From contig CALXMM010000004.1 of assembly GCA_944389475.1 (NCBI GenBank), positions 27,131 to 91,130 of the forward strand: 64,000 nt of DNA, in the 5' to 3' direction. Of the stretch, positions 45,901-54,605 are shown piece after piece (the first letter of the stretch is position 1; each line of letters begins with the position of its first letter). The position numbers were made by a program, and so were the translations under genes. The notes below the pieces were generated by a model. That model worked only from the letters and a program-made list of their open reading frames with translations, was not told the origin of the DNA and did no database searches. The stretch comes from an uncultured Clostridia bacterium (GTDB lineage: Bacteria; Bacillota; Clostridia; TANB77; CAG-508).

Positions 45901-46173
45901 TTCCGAATAAGTACCATATACATTTTCAACATTTTCTATTTCCTTAATTGCATTAATATCACCATCTGTAAGCCCCAGAGTAGAAATAACTTCTATGTCA
46001 TACATATTTTGGTTTTTATAGTATTTGTCAACACTATCTACCATATCTGGAGAAGAAGCCCTTAACCCAGCAAAAAATCCCACACCCAAAAGTGCTATTA
46101 ATAACAAAGAAATAAATCTTTTATAAGATGTTATTATTTCCTTAAAACTATTTTTTAATAATGCCTTTTTCAT
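42961..46173 (-). CDS. ABC transporter permease, FtsX/MacB-like with large coiled-coil insert
   Basis: A 1070-residue permease. An N-terminal helix (about 18-36) is followed by an extracellular domain with a MacB-like part (about 50-210) and then about 270 residues of Glu/Lys/Gln/Asn heptads (about 230-510) that should form a long coiled coil. FtsX-type helices follow at about 535-560, 585-605 and 635-655, then a second MacB-like domain and three more helices near the C-terminus. Such pumps use mechanotransmission rather than simple transport. It pairs with the ATPase immediately upstream. The ligand is unknown; peptide or cell-wall substrates are plausible. Confidence 0.88.
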   Translation of the reverse strand: MKKALLKNSFKEIITSYKRFISLLLIALLGVGFFAGLRASSPDMVDSVDKYYKNQNMYDIEVISTLGLTDGDINAIKEIENVENVYGTYSEDILVKTDNEEIVSKVLTIEDVNKPKLIEGKMPENPDECVVEKSFLTNTKKNIGDTITLEANQENEILKELNLKIVGVVDSPLYISRERGTTSLGSGTINNFIYVDRDNINSDVYTEIYVTLKNSNKYTTSSNKYEDYVNETKDKIEAIKEEREQARYNELIDAANEEIEKAENEFNTQKADGEKQIADAEAKLQEGKDQITNGENEIKANEETANKQFASAEKQIKDGKAEIEKNQKTLDEQKQNAQSQINEAESKKAELNTNLDTINNGLSQVTAAYNEVLNKLNNENLSEEEKTILNATKQSLESQKTQLETNKTQIQAGIKEIDNQINSANTTIKQAQAKIDSAKKQLSKQESQLASTKKKTEQQIASAKAELESSKQEIQKGEEELNKQKEEFNTKIADAENELIDAKDKVNEIENPEWYILDRNQNAGYASFIQDTKSVNSLSLVFPIVFFAIAILVSLTSMTRMVEEDRTELGTLKSLGYNKAQIIFKYILYSSLACLIGGVIGIAIGLQLIPRIIWKMYSMMYTIPEFVVGLNSEHSSSGLLIIFVCIVGATIYAAARDLKEKPANLLRPKAPKIGKRVLLERVGFIWKRLNFSQKVTIRNIFRYKKRFLMTIIGIFGCTSLILTGFGIKDSISAILPNQYENVFLYDFKVGLKTSLDNEQTQNVITEIQNTENVDNVVGTYMVADTAYHNGMQEDLQIVVPENSDNLKNAINLNDIKHKKEAISLDSSGVIITDKLAQLLDVNEGDTITLDGTSEKDKEVKVSKITENYVAHYIYMTKEMYEDLYGEQYKTNVLLVKAPNMPEDKQQELSKKLLEEGKVSSVSLNSTVEKTLDDTIRSLNYVVIILIVSAGLLAFVVLYNLSNINISERQRELATIKVLGFYDKEVYSYVSRETILLTIIGIALGLIGGYFLNYFIIGTCEINMLRFAKIIHPLSYLYAVLITVAFTVIVNVITYFALKKIDMISSLKSVE

Positions 46174-46209
46174 GCTTCCACCTCCTTAATAATATGGTCT
46201 TACATTAAT

Positions 46210-46911
46210 TTACCATTCTATCTCTTCTATCGGTGTTGGATTATCATTAAATATAATGTCTTCAGTTGTTCCATTTTTAAATTTAATAACTTTATCCGCC
46301 ATTGGTGCTATAGCACCATTATGAGTTATTATTATAACAGTCATATTTTCTTTTCTAGACATATCCTGTAATAATTTTAATATTTGTTTACCAGTTTTAT
46401 AATCCAATGCACCTGTAGGTTCATCACAAAGTAATAATTTAGGATTTTTAGCAATAGCTCTTGCAATTGCAACTCTTTGTTGTTCTCCTCCTGACAATTG
46501 AGATGGGAAATTATTTTTTCTATCCGATAATCCAACCTTATCCATTACATCATTTGGATTTAAAGATTTTTTACATATCTGTGTTGCAAGTTCCACATTT
46601 TCTATCGCAGTTAAATTTTGTACCAAATTATAGAATTGGAAAACAAAGCCTATATCCTCTCTTCTATACTTTATTAACTCTCTATTTTTTAATTTAGTTA
46701 TTTCTTTATTATCAACTAAAACTCTTCCAGATGTAGCACTATCCATGCCTCCTAGAATATTTAAAGCAGTTGTTTTACCTGCACCACTTGGACCTACAAT
46801 TACTACCAATTCGCCTTTTTCTATACTTAAATTTGCATTACTTAATGCATGTATTGTAACTTCTCCCATTTTATAATCTTTGCATACATTTCTAAATTCA
46901 ATATATGACAT
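46210..46911 (-). CDS. ABC transporter ATPase (LolD/MacB type)
   Basis: A 233-residue ATPase with Walker A GPSGAGKT, signature [14 protein letters not shown], Walker [13 protein letters not shown] and the H-loop ITHNGAI, of the LolD/MacB class that partners FtsX-like permeases. ATG 46911 lies eight bases after GGAG; an upstream in-frame GTG at 46920 is less likely. The start is five bases after the phosphatase stop, so phosphatase, ATPase and permease form one operon. Confidence 0.95.
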   Translation of the reverse strand: MSYIEFRNVCKDYKMGEVTIHALSNANLSIEKGELVVIVGPSGAGKTTALNILGGMDSATSGRVLVDNKEITKLKNRELIKYRREDIGFVFQFYNLVQNLTAIENVELATQICKKSLNPNDVMDKVGLSDRKNNFPSQLSGGEQQRVAIARAIAKNPKLLLCDEPTGALDYKTGKQILKLLQDMSRKENMTVIIITHNGAIAPMADKVIKFKNGTTEDIIFNDNPTPIEEIEW

Positions 46912-46916
46912 ATTAA

Positions 46917-47372
46917 TCACTCCTTTGCTATGTAATTATATAGAGCTATACATCCTTTTAATATGTCTTCAAATGCTTTAGTAAAATTTCCTGTATACCA
47001 AGGATCTTCGATATCTCTTTTATCATTCGTAAAATCTAATAATTTATATATTTTATGTTTTGTATCTGCTCCTACAATAGATTTTATTCTTACTATATTA
47101 CTATTATCCATACCGATAATATAATCGTATTTATCATAATCCTCTCTTTTTAATTGCTTTGCACTATGTTTTCCAAAAGGAATATTGCGTTCAATTAATT
47201 TTTCTTTTGCTCCATAATGCATATCATTTCCTATCTCTTCTGTACTCGTTGCCGCAGAAGAAATATAGAAATTTTTTTCTTGACCATTTTTAGCAACTAA
47301 ATCTTTAAAAATATACTCTGCCATTGGTGATCTACATATATTTCCAAGGCATACAAATAGTATTTTTTGCAT
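46917..47372 (-). CDS. Low-molecular-weight protein tyrosine phosphatase
   Basis: A 151-residue phosphatase. The P-loop CLGNICRS (Cys8 to Arg14) is the family motif, and DPWYTGNF holds the general-acid aspartate. Such enzymes dephosphorylate protein tyrosines or arginines. The frame is open from 47402; ATG 47372 with AGGAGG six bases upstream puts the P-loop at the usual distance from the N-terminus. Confidence 0.93.
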   Translation of the reverse strand: MQKILFVCLGNICRSPMAEYIFKDLVAKNGQEKNFYISSAATSTEEIGNDMHYGAKEKLIERNIPFGKHSAKQLKREDYDKYDYIIGMDNSNIVRIKSIVGADTKHKIYKLLDFTNDKRDIEDPWYTGNFTKAFEDILKGCIALYNYIAKE

Positions 47373-47490
47373 ACCAAACCTCCTATATATAAATTGTACC
47401 ATATGTTTGTGTTTTTTTGGTAAATTTTACAAAATTTTATATAATATTACAAATATTATATTTTTTTGTTACATTTTTGTAATAAAAATG

Positions 47491-47519
47491 TTGACAATTT
47501 TTAATATTTGTCTTATAAT
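47491..47519 (+). promoter_or_regulatory. Consensus promoter of the 51-residue membrane peptide
   Basis: TTGACA (47491-47496) and TATAAT (47514-47519), 17 bases apart: a perfect match to the vegetative consensus. Upstream is very AT-rich with repeated TTGTTACA/TTGTAATA words. Confidence 0.85.
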
Positions 47520-47588
47520 GAATCTATATTAAGAAAAAACACTAAAGAATTTTATGAATTTACGATAGATAAAAAGGAGAGATATACG

Positions 47589-47744
47589 ATGGAAAATTAT
47601 AATAAAACTGATTGTTTAGCTTTAACAATTAGAAAAGAACATAGATTAATAGTTATTAATAAGGCAGTTAAAAAAACTATAACAATTTCATTAAAAACAG
47701 TATTTGCTGCAATATGCTTAACATTGTTAAACGTTTTTGTTTAA
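47589..47744 (+). CDS. 51-residue basic peptide with C-terminal membrane helix
   Basis: Starts at ATG 47589 with AAAAAGGAGAG seven bases upstream. The product is hydrophilic at the front (MENYNKTDCLALTIRKEHR), basic in the middle (NKAVKKTI) and ends in a hydrophobic segment (VFAAICLTLLNVFV). A tail-anchored or membrane-active small protein is possible. The perfect consensus promoter means it is probably strongly expressed. Family unknown. Confidence 0.6.
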   Translation: MENYNKTDCLALTIRKEHRLIVINKAVKKTITISLKTVFAAICLTLLNVFV

Positions 47745-47761
47745 ATATATATTCAATACGA

Positions 47762-47792
47762 AAGAGGCACTTTGTAAAAAGGTGTCTTTTTT
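47762..47792 (+). terminator. Terminator of the 51-residue peptide gene
   Basis: A 9-bp stem with G-T pairs (47762-47770 with 47782-47790) followed by T6, 18 bases past the stop. Confidence 0.65.
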
Positions 47793-47816
47793 GTTACCCT
47801 TTTTTTATGCAAAATA

Positions 47817-47855
47817 AAACACACTAATAGAAAATTATATCTATCTAGTGTGTTT
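47817..47855. terminator. Terminator of the glycosyltransferase-like gene
   Basis: A 10-bp stem (AAACACACTA with TAGTGTGTTT), 19-base loop, A and T runs on the two sides. It ends the minus-strand gene and backs up the plus-strand one. Confidence 0.75.
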
Positions 47856-47858
47856 TTT

Positions 47859-49346
47859 TTATTTTATAAAATAAATCTCAAAACCAGCAATTTCTCCGAT
47901 TTTATTATAGTTATTCCTAATATAATTTTTAATTGTTTTAGATTCCTGTTTTAGCATATCTTCATCATTAATTAAAATATATGTGTTTTTTAATTCTTTT
48001 ATTTTATTTAAGACTCTTTCTTCTCCTCTATATCCCCAATTTCCTAATAGTGGTAAGTCAAAATCTTGATTATTTTCTTTTAGCACAATTTGGTATAAAT
48101 TTGCTTCTGTAGAAAAAATAATAACCTTTTTATTATTAGCTTCGTTTTGCTTAACAAAATTCACTACTTGTTCTATTTTATTATTTAATTCTTCTGAAGA
48201 AGATGTTCCAAAAAATGGATTATCATAATTAAATCTATACTCCTTATCCAATAACATACCTGCATAATTACAAATATAATATAAATTTATTATAAGGACT
48301 ACTCCTAGATATAGAACTAAAATTACTTTTACTATTTTTAAATTAAATAATTCCTTCATTCTACCAACTAATTGATCTATAACATATGTACAATATAATA
48401 TGGATACAAATGTTGCTAAAATAATATGAGTGCCATTAAATATTGGATATCCCATAAGTAAACTTGGAATCATAAAACACAAAAAGAATATAGTGTTATT
48501 AATAAATGTACTTCCTAAAGTTAATTTAAATTTCTTTTTTATTATAAACAATCCCAATATTGTTAAAAAAGGAATACTATAAAAAATAATATATCCTGAA
48601 CTTATAGAAATATTGCTACTTGCAAATTCGCCTATTCCTAAGAAGCAATAATTTATAAATTCTTTTAATTGTCCCTGTATAGCAAGAATTACAACCCAAA
48701 TAAGTGTAATTCCTATAAAAATTCCATATAGAGAAAATATCTTTTTTAGTATTGTTTTAATATTCTTTCTATATTTATAAATTGTAAATAAACTTAATCC
48801 AATTAAATAATATATACCTATATTTTGTTTAGTAGCAAAGACTAATGCAGCAGCTAAACCTTGCTCTAGTGAATTTATTTCGTATTTTTCTTTTCTAACA
48901 ATTAAATACATACCAAATAACCAAAAAAGTAATGCTAGAATATTATAATTTGCTCCAGATTGATAAAAATCTCTAGAAAAAGGTAATATAATTAAAACAA
49001 TATATATAACAGCCCTATGTATAGGTACATTTAATTTTCTCAATATATTTAAACTTAAAAGACATATTATTTCAAAAATCACTATTGCAAATAGTTTATA
49101 TGAAAAGAAATTAAATCCAAATATACTTAAAAATATATTTCCTATATAAAAAAATAAAGGTGTATCTATAACATTATTTTGAGAATATAATTGAACTCCA
49201 TTATGCAATTTATAAATATTTGCAAATGTAAATGTAACTTGTAGTTCATTAACAGCACATATTAAGCCAGAAAAGCAAAATAAAATAAATATTGCACTAT
49301 AAAAAATTTTATGCTTTTTTACATGTTTTTTTATCTTTTCTTTCAT
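47859..49346 (-). CDS. GT-C type polytopic glycosyltransferase-like protein
   Basis: A 495-residue membrane protein with about ten to eleven helices and an extracellular C-terminal domain (from about 385). The first loop carries FTFANIYKLHNGVQLYSQNNVIDTPLFFYIGN, an acidic loop placed like the catalytic one of GT39/ArnT-type enzymes. These transfer sugars from polyprenyl-phosphate carriers to envelope acceptors. The acceptor is unknown. TAGGAG precedes the ATG. It lies 20 bases after copA but may be read separately. Confidence 0.7.
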   Translation of the reverse strand: MKEKIKKHVKKHKIFYSAIFILFCFSGLICAVNELQVTFTFANIYKLHNGVQLYSQNNVIDTPLFFYIGNIFLSIFGFNFFSYKLFAIVIFEIICLLSLNILRKLNVPIHRAVIYIVLIILPFSRDFYQSGANYNILALLFWLFGMYLIVRKEKYEINSLEQGLAAALVFATKQNIGIYYLIGLSLFTIYKYRKNIKTILKKIFSLYGIFIGITLIWVVILAIQGQLKEFINYCFLGIGEFASSNISISSGYIIFYSIPFLTILGLFIIKKKFKLTLGSTFINNTIFFLCFMIPSLLMGYPIFNGTHIILATFVSILYCTYVIDQLVGRMKELFNLKIVKVILVLYLGVVLIINLYYICNYAGMLLDKEYRFNYDNPFFGTSSSEELNNKIEQVVNFVKQNEANNKKVIIFSTEANLYQIVLKENNQDFDLPLLGNWGYRGEERVLNKIKELKNTYILINDEDMLKQESKTIKNYIRNNYNKIGEIAGFEIYFIK

Positions 49347-49366
49347 TATTTCTCCTAAAATATATT

Positions 49367-51517
49367 TTATTTCTTCAAAAGCCTTAAACTATTAAGTACA
49401 ACTGTTAAACTGCTTAGAGTCATTGCCAAACTTGCTATCATTGGATTTATGGAAATTGGCAATAAACCTGTTGCAAGTGGTATCATACAAATATTATAGA
49501 ATAATGCCCAGAATAGATTTTCTTTAATTATTCTTATTGTATGTTTTCCAATATCAAATATTTTTGTGATATTATCCATATTTTCATTAAGTAATATTAC
49601 ATCCGCTGAGTCTGCACTTATATCTGTTCCATTTTCTACGCTTATTCCAACAGTTGCAGCTTTTAAACTTGGACTATCATTAATTCCATCTCCAACCATT
49701 GCAACATTATTATTTTTATTTAATTCTTTTATTTCATCTAATTTTTGCTCTGGATTTACATTACTTATAACATTTTCTATTCCTATTTGTTTTGCTATAG
49801 CTCTCGCAGTTTTTTCATTATCTCCTGTAAGCATAACAATCTTTTTATTTATTTTTTCTAATTTCTTTATCGTATTTACAATATCTTTCTTAATAGTATC
49901 TGCCAAACCAATTACTAAAAGAGTTTCTTTTTCATCAAATAAATATACAATACTTTCACCTTTGCTAGCAAAAACAGTTTCATTATCTTTTAATTTATTT
50001 TCCACATTCATTTTTTCTACAAATTTATAATTACCAGCAAAGTATTGTTTTCCATTTATAATTCCTTTAACACCTAAACCAGGTACTTCTTCAAAATTGC
50101 TTGTTTCAAATAAATCTTTTTCTTCCCCACATATACTTTTTGCCAATGGATGATTAGAATTCTTCTCCAAACTTCTTAACAATTTTAATGTAACTTCATT
50201 ATATACACCATCTACTATTGTCATTTTTCCAGTAGTTAAAGTGCCTGTTTTATCAAATACAATTGTATCAACTTTATTAATTGCTTCCAATGTTTCACTA
50301 GATTTTACTAAAATTCCTTTTTTGCTACAATTACCTATTGCAACAACCATAGCAAGTGGAGTTGCTAATCCTAATGCACATGGACAAGCCACAACTAATA
50401 CACTTACTAAAGCTAATATGGATTGGTTAATATCCTTTGTAATAACAAAATTTAAAATAAATGAAATTACTGCAATTATAAATATTGTTGGCACAAAATA
50501 TCCACTTATTTTATCTGCTATTCTTGCAATAGGAGCTTTTGTATTTGTTGCTTCAACAACCATTTTTACTATATTAGATATACTAGAATCCCTACCTATT
50601 TTTTCTGCCTTATATTCAACATAACCATCATAATTAATGCTTCCTGCAATAACTTTATCTCCCGGCTTTTTACTAACTGGTTTGCTTTCTCCAGTTATAA
50701 AAGATTCATCAGTATGTGTTTTTCCATTTACTACTGTTCCATCAACTGCAATTTTCTCTCCTGGTTTACTTACAACAATATCTCCTTTTTGTATTTCATT
50801 AATTGTTACATTTAATTCTTTTCCATCTTTTAAAATAGTTCCACTTTTAGGTGTTATTGTAACTAAATTTTTTATTGTATCTACAGCTTTATCCTTATTC
50901 TTTTTATCTATGAATCTTCCTAATTTTACAAACAAAATAATTATCGCAGATGATTCAAAGTATAAATGGTGAACAAGTTCTGTATTTCCCATAAAAATTT
51001 GAATTGTATTCCAAAAACTATAAGCAAAGTTTACTATTACACCAATACCCACTAGAGAATCCATATTTGGCATTTTGTGAATAATATTCTTTACTCCATT
51101 TTTTATAATATCAAAACCATAAATTATAAATAAAATTGATAATAACATTAAAGTAATAGAATATACTCTTGGGCTATCCATCATACTTAAAACTTTAGGA
51201 ATAGGTAAATTTATCATCTGTCCCATTGATATATACATTAAAATAATTCCTAATATTGCAAATACTATAAGTTTTGCAAGTTCATTACTTTTCTTTTCTT
51301 CTTTTTTCTCTCCTAGACTTTTGAAACCCGCTTCTTTAACATATCTGTTCAAATCCTTTATATTAACCAAATTTTCATCATACTCAATTAATGCTGTTGC
51401 CATAACTAGATTTACTGTTGCATTATTAACTCCCTTTTGTTTATTTAAGTATTTCTCTAATCCATTTGAGCAAGCACTACAAGTCATTCCTTCGATATTT
51501 AAAACAACTTTTTTCAT
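49367..51517 (-). CDS. copA: Copper-exporting P1B-type ATPase CopA
   Basis: A 716-residue copper pump. One N-terminal HMA domain has GMTCSAC (Cys13, Cys16). The actuator has FITGES, the metal site CPC in VACPCALGLATP, the phosphorylation site DKTGT, NHPLA and the hinge GDGINDSP. CPC-Ala-Leu-Gly-Leu-Ala-Thr-Pro is the copper type (group 1B-1). AAAGGAG precedes the ATG. It lies in a csoR-copZ-copA cluster, with a terminator-like hairpin between copZ and copA. Confidence 0.95.
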   Translation of the reverse strand: MKKVVLNIEGMTCSACSNGLEKYLNKQKGVNNATVNLVMATALIEYDENLVNIKDLNRYVKEAGFKSLGEKKEEKKSNELAKLIVFAILGIILMYISMGQMINLPIPKVLSMMDSPRVYSITLMLLSILFIIYGFDIIKNGVKNIIHKMPNMDSLVGIGVIVNFAYSFWNTIQIFMGNTELVHHLYFESSAIIILFVKLGRFIDKKNKDKAVDTIKNLVTITPKSGTILKDGKELNVTINEIQKGDIVVSKPGEKIAVDGTVVNGKTHTDESFITGESKPVSKKPGDKVIAGSINYDGYVEYKAEKIGRDSSISNIVKMVVEATNTKAPIARIADKISGYFVPTIFIIAVISFILNFVITKDINQSILALVSVLVVACPCALGLATPLAMVVAIGNCSKKGILVKSSETLEAINKVDTIVFDKTGTLTTGKMTIVDGVYNEVTLKLLRSLEKNSNHPLAKSICGEEKDLFETSNFEEVPGLGVKGIINGKQYFAGNYKFVEKMNVENKLKDNETVFASKGESIVYLFDEKETLLVIGLADTIKKDIVNTIKKLEKINKKIVMLTGDNEKTARAIAKQIGIENVISNVNPEQKLDEIKELNKNNNVAMVGDGINDSPSLKAATVGISVENGTDISADSADVILLNENMDNITKIFDIGKHTIRIIKENLFWALFYNICMIPLATGLLPISINPMIASLAMTLSSLTVVLNSLRLLKK

Positions 51518-51572
51518 TTTTAACTCCTTTTTTATTTTGGAACAATTCCCATATTACATAAAAATTCCTCTT

Positions 51573-51602
51573 AAAAAAGAGGGATTTAGGACTGTCCCTC
51601 TT
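51573..51602 (-). terminator. Terminator or attenuator between copZ and copA
   Basis: Stem AAGAGGGA/TCCCTCTT with a 10-base loop (CAGTCCTAAA), followed by six T on the minus strand. It would reduce read-through from csoR-copZ into copA. Confidence 0.75.
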
Positions 51603-51605
51603 TCC

Positions 51606-51809
51606 CTATTTTACTTTATATCCTATGTCTGTTATTTTTGCTTTTATATCATCAATATTAAGTTCTTTTTTATATTCTATTTTTACTGTTCCATCTTCAT
51701 GATTTGCCTTTACTTTTTTAACTCCTTTTAATGTGCTTAGTCCATTTTCTATTCTTTTTTCACAACCTGCACACATCATTCCTTCAACATTTAATACCAT
51801 TTCATTCAT
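51606..51809 (-). CDS. copZ: Copper chaperone CopZ (HMA domain)
   Basis: A 67-residue single HMA domain with the copper-binding motif GMMCAGC (Cys13, Cys16 by rough count) and the ferredoxin-like pattern of strands and helices. It carries Cu(I) to CopA or to CsoR. AAGGAGG precedes the ATG. Confidence 0.93.
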   Translation of the reverse strand: MNEMVLNVEGMMCAGCEKRIENGLSTLKGVKKVKANHEDGTVKIEYKKELNIDDIKAKITDIGYKVK

Positions 51810-51885
51810 TTTTTATTCCTCCTTAAAAATTTATATTTTTAGCAATATAATTGCTATTCTTTAACCAATTATCTAGGTCAATTAA

Positions 51886-52185
51886 CTATTTGTTAAACCT
51901 TTTAAAAAGACTCATAAGTTCATCTACAACTTCTGTATCCCTTTTTTCTATACTATCGGTAATACAGGAATACATATGATTTTCTAAAATATGCATTGAT
52001 AAACTTTTTACAGAACTTTCTATTGCAGATAGTTGAATTAATATATCATTACAATATCTATCTTCTGCAACCATTTTTTTAATTCCTTTAATCTGCCCCT
52101 CAATTCTGTTTAAACGATTGTTTATTATTCTTTTTTCAGATTCACTTCTAACAGTCTTTTTTTCACTGTGACATTCTTTATTCAC
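51886..52185 (-). CDS. csoR: Copper-sensing repressor CsoR
   Basis: A 99-residue all-helical repressor. The Cu(I) ligands are Cys45, His70 and Cys74, in the family x-H-C arrangement (DRYCNDIL and NHMYSC). EGQIKGIKKMV is the basic DNA-contacting segment. Copper binding releases it from DNA. The start is GTG with GAGG seven bases upstream. It is the first gene of csoR-copZ-copA and probably regulates itself through the operator at 52209-52225. Confidence 0.93.
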   Translation of the reverse strand: MNKECHSEKKTVRSESEKRIINNRLNRIEGQIKGIKKMVAEDRYCNDILIQLSAIESSVKSLSMHILENHMYSCITDSIEKRDTEVVDELMSLFKRFNK

Positions 52186-52205
52186 TTTCTCACCTCTTCA
52201 TATAT

Positions 52206-52233
52206 AATATACCCTACATAGGTATCTAGTCAA
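52206..52233 (-). promoter_or_regulatory. csoR promoter with CsoR operator
   Basis: TTGACT (52228-52233) and TATATT (52206-52211), 16 bases apart. Within the spacer, ATACCTATGTAGGGTAT (52209-52225) is a TACC/GGTA pseudo-palindrome like known CsoR operators. Confidence 0.75.
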
Positions 52234-52371
52234 GTGAGGGGTATGCCTTAAAATTCCTTATAATTAATATGGTTTCACAGTCTTATCATATTTGTTATCT
52301 AGTATTTTCTTAAAATATGTGATATAATAATATTAATTCATTGTATTTGTAAATATGAAAGGATGACAACT

Positions 52372-53310
52372 ATGTCAGACGAACATGAGCGGTTTGCTTT
52401 TCCCGATCTCACTCCATTTCTTTATGGTGATTTAGGGACTTTAGCAAAAGTACAAGAGGAATACAATAAAGAAGTCGAACGAGCTGCAGATGAACTTAGG
52501 AGCGATGAACTAAGCCCAACTTACTTGGATTTTTATCATAGGAAGTTGGAGATTTATCGTACCAAATACTATAACTTCCACTCCCTGTCAGAGTTTGAAC
52601 AGGAAGTTCTGGAATTAAAGCAGTTCCTTTGCAAGTTCGATATTCCTTTCCGCATCTCTGTACGACTTAAGAACTACATCGGTTTTATAGAAAAAGTTCG
52701 TACATTTATCTACGATGGTTTAGACCCCTTCTCTATCAATGATGAGTTAGGCGTTAGAGTCATCGTAGGGTCCAATCCGCATGATAACGAAGCTTCTATT
52801 AAAGAAGTATATGATTTGGCAAACAATGTCATTTCATTTTTCGTTCTCAAAAAGGGATATGTTTTGGTTATGCCATCTCCACAAAATAGTCTTGGTTTTG
52901 ACCCCGACAAATTCCCCCAGCTTTTTGTACCAAAGGAAAGCCTAATTCTTCCCGAATACCAGCTGTATGTAAAGGATTACTTTGCTCAGCCTAAAAAGAG
53001 AGGGTATCAGGCTCTACATATCGTTCTTATGAATCCGCAGGGTCTAACTGTGGAAATTCAGGTTAGGAGCTTCTCTTCGCACTATCATGCGGAGTTTGTA
53101 GCTACACACCAAATGCATAAGGATGAGCGGTACACTAACCATCCGGATTTGACCGATGCTGAGAAGGAGAAACTTGAAGTAGTGAATGTTCACTATGACC
53201 CTGAAAAGGTCAAGTTGGGCTCTTACTATTCCAAGGATGGGAATACTCTTGATTTTACCGGGCTTTCAGAGCCTATTCAAGACCCCTTCAAAAACTTCTT
53301 TATCAGCTGA
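52372..53310 (+). CDS. Stand-alone RelA/SpoT-type (p)ppGpp synthetase domain protein
   Basis: A 312-residue protein. The synthetase motifs are visible in order: RLKNYIGFIEKV (residues ~104-115), NDELGVRVIV with the metal Asp, RGYQALHIVL and VEIQVRS with the catalytic Glu, then AEFVATHQMHK. There is no HD, TGS or ACT domain, so it is a small alarmone synthetase, longer than usual because of an extra N-terminal and C-terminal part. Alternative product: some stand-alone synthetases act as toxins. ATG 52363 (giving MTTMSD) has AAAGG with no gap, so ATG 52372 is likelier. G+C and codons (CGG, CGC, CGA, AGG) differ from neighbours. Confidence 0.85.
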   Translation: MSDEHERFAFPDLTPFLYGDLGTLAKVQEEYNKEVERAADELRSDELSPTYLDFYHRKLEIYRTKYYNFHSLSEFEQEVLELKQFLCKFDIPFRISVRLKNYIGFIEKVRTFIYDGLDPFSINDELGVRVIVGSNPHDNEASIKEVYDLANNVISFFVLKKGYVLVMPSPQNSLGFDPDKFPQLFVPKESLILPEYQLYVKDYFAQPKKRGYQALHIVLMNPQGLTVEIQVRSFSSHYHAEFVATHQMHKDERYTNHPDLTDAEKEKLEVVNVHYDPEKVKLGSYYSKDGNTLDFTGLSEPIQDPFKNFFIS

Positions 53311-53322
53311 CTCATTTTCCAA

Positions 53323-53370
53323 AAACCCACAACACAAGAAATAACTTTTTCTGTGCTGTGGGTTTCCCTT
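53323..53370 (+). terminator. Terminator of the alarmone synthetase cassette
   Basis: A 14-bp stem with one mismatch (AAACCCACAACACA with TGTGCTGTGGGTTT), then CCCTTTTT. It ends next to the convergent ddl stop. Confidence 0.85.
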
Positions 53371-53371
53371 T

Positions 53372-54562
53372 TTATATTAATTTTCCTTTTCCACCTTTTA
53401 ATCCACCATTTGCATATCCCTCTAATATATTTGTATCAAAAGAAAATATCATATTACTTTCTTCACGATTTCTTTTTAAAGCTAATTCTATCATTTTATC
53501 TAATAATTCTGTATAATTCATTCCAGCTGCTCTCCACAAATGAAATGACAAACTACCAGGGATAGTATTTACTTCATTTACATATACTTTATTTATATCT
53601 TCATCTATTAAAAAATCTATACGAATCACACCATTACATCCCAATATTTTAAAAGTTCTTTTAGCCAATGTTTGAATTTCTTCTTTTAATTCATTGTTAA
53701 TATTTGCAGGTAATTTTAGTACTCCAGAATTCATAGATTGTTTAGCTCCTTCAGTTTTCTTTCCTCCTGATAAATATTTATCCTCATAAGACAAAATATC
53801 TGCTGTTTTATCTAATTCTTCACATTCTGATGCTTTACAATCCTCATAATCACCTAATACAGAACAGTTAACTTCTTTCAAATTTTTTATCGCTTTTTCT
53901 ATTAAAATTTTTCTTGAATATGTAAAAGAATCCTCTATTGCCTCTTCTAGCTCTTCTTTATTTTTAGCAACTGCAATTCCTACACTGGAGCCCAAATTAA
54001 TAGGTTTCACTATAACTGGATACTCTAAATCTTGTTCTACACTTTTTATTATATCCTCTATTTCCTCATTTTTATAATAGCACTTACAATCTAGTACAGG
54101 TATACCATTTTCCTTAAGAAGAACCTTTGAAACATATTTATCCATTCCAACAGCAGAAGATGTAACATCACATCCAACATATGGTAAATTAAACATTTTT
54201 AAATATCCCTGTAGAGTTCCATCCTCCACATTTGTACCATGAACTATTGGAAATGCAACATCTATATAATCATAAATTTCGTTTTCATAAAATTTCTTAT
54301 TCGTTTTTAATAATACTACTTTATTATCTTTTTGAGCTAATGTAACTTGTGTACTTAAATTTAATAAATTATCAATATGAATATATTGTTTTATATCATC
54401 AATTAAATCTCCACAATACATCTTATTATTTTTTGCAATATATACAGGTACTACATCATATTTTTCTTTATCTATATTTTCAATGGCTTGTAGTGCAGTA
54501 ATTATAGAAACTTCATGTTCTACACTTTTTCCTCCAAAGAAAACTCCTAATTTAATTTTCAT
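53372..54562 (-). CDS. ddl: D-alanine--D-alanine ligase
   Basis: A 396-residue ATP-grasp ligase for the D-Ala-D-Ala dipeptide of peptidoglycan. Motifs: FGGKSVEHEVSI at the front, FPIVHGTNVEDGTLQGYL, SSAVGMDK, VIVKPINLGSSVGI, YEDKY omega-loop (the Tyr favours D-Ala over D-lactate) and VNEVNTIPG for metals. An insertion SGGKKTEGAKQSM follows the omega-loop. The frame is open to 54580, but GGAG sits eight bases from ATG 54562. It is last in an operon with the MurF-like ligase that uses its product. Confidence 0.93.
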   Translation of the reverse strand: MKIKLGVFFGGKSVEHEVSIITALQAIENIDKEKYDVVPVYIAKNNKMYCGDLIDDIKQYIHIDNLLNLSTQVTLAQKDNKVVLLKTNKKFYENEIYDYIDVAFPIVHGTNVEDGTLQGYLKMFNLPYVGCDVTSSAVGMDKYVSKVLLKENGIPVLDCKCYYKNEEIEDIIKSVEQDLEYPVIVKPINLGSSVGIAVAKNKEELEEAIEDSFTYSRKILIEKAIKNLKEVNCSVLGDYEDCKASECEELDKTADILSYEDKYLSGGKKTEGAKQSMNSGVLKLPANINNELKEEIQTLAKRTFKILGCNGVIRIDFLIDEDINKVYVNEVNTIPGSLSFHLWRAAGMNYTELLDKMIELALKRNREESNMIFSFDTNILEGYANGGLKGGKGKLI

Positions 54563-54605
54563 AAAATTCTCTCCTTTCATTTTTTATAAAATAAATGTAT
54601 TATTT

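Noticed and set aside
49566..50972. Several plus-strand frames opposite copA
   Set aside because: Antisense shadows of CopA motifs with no initiation signals.
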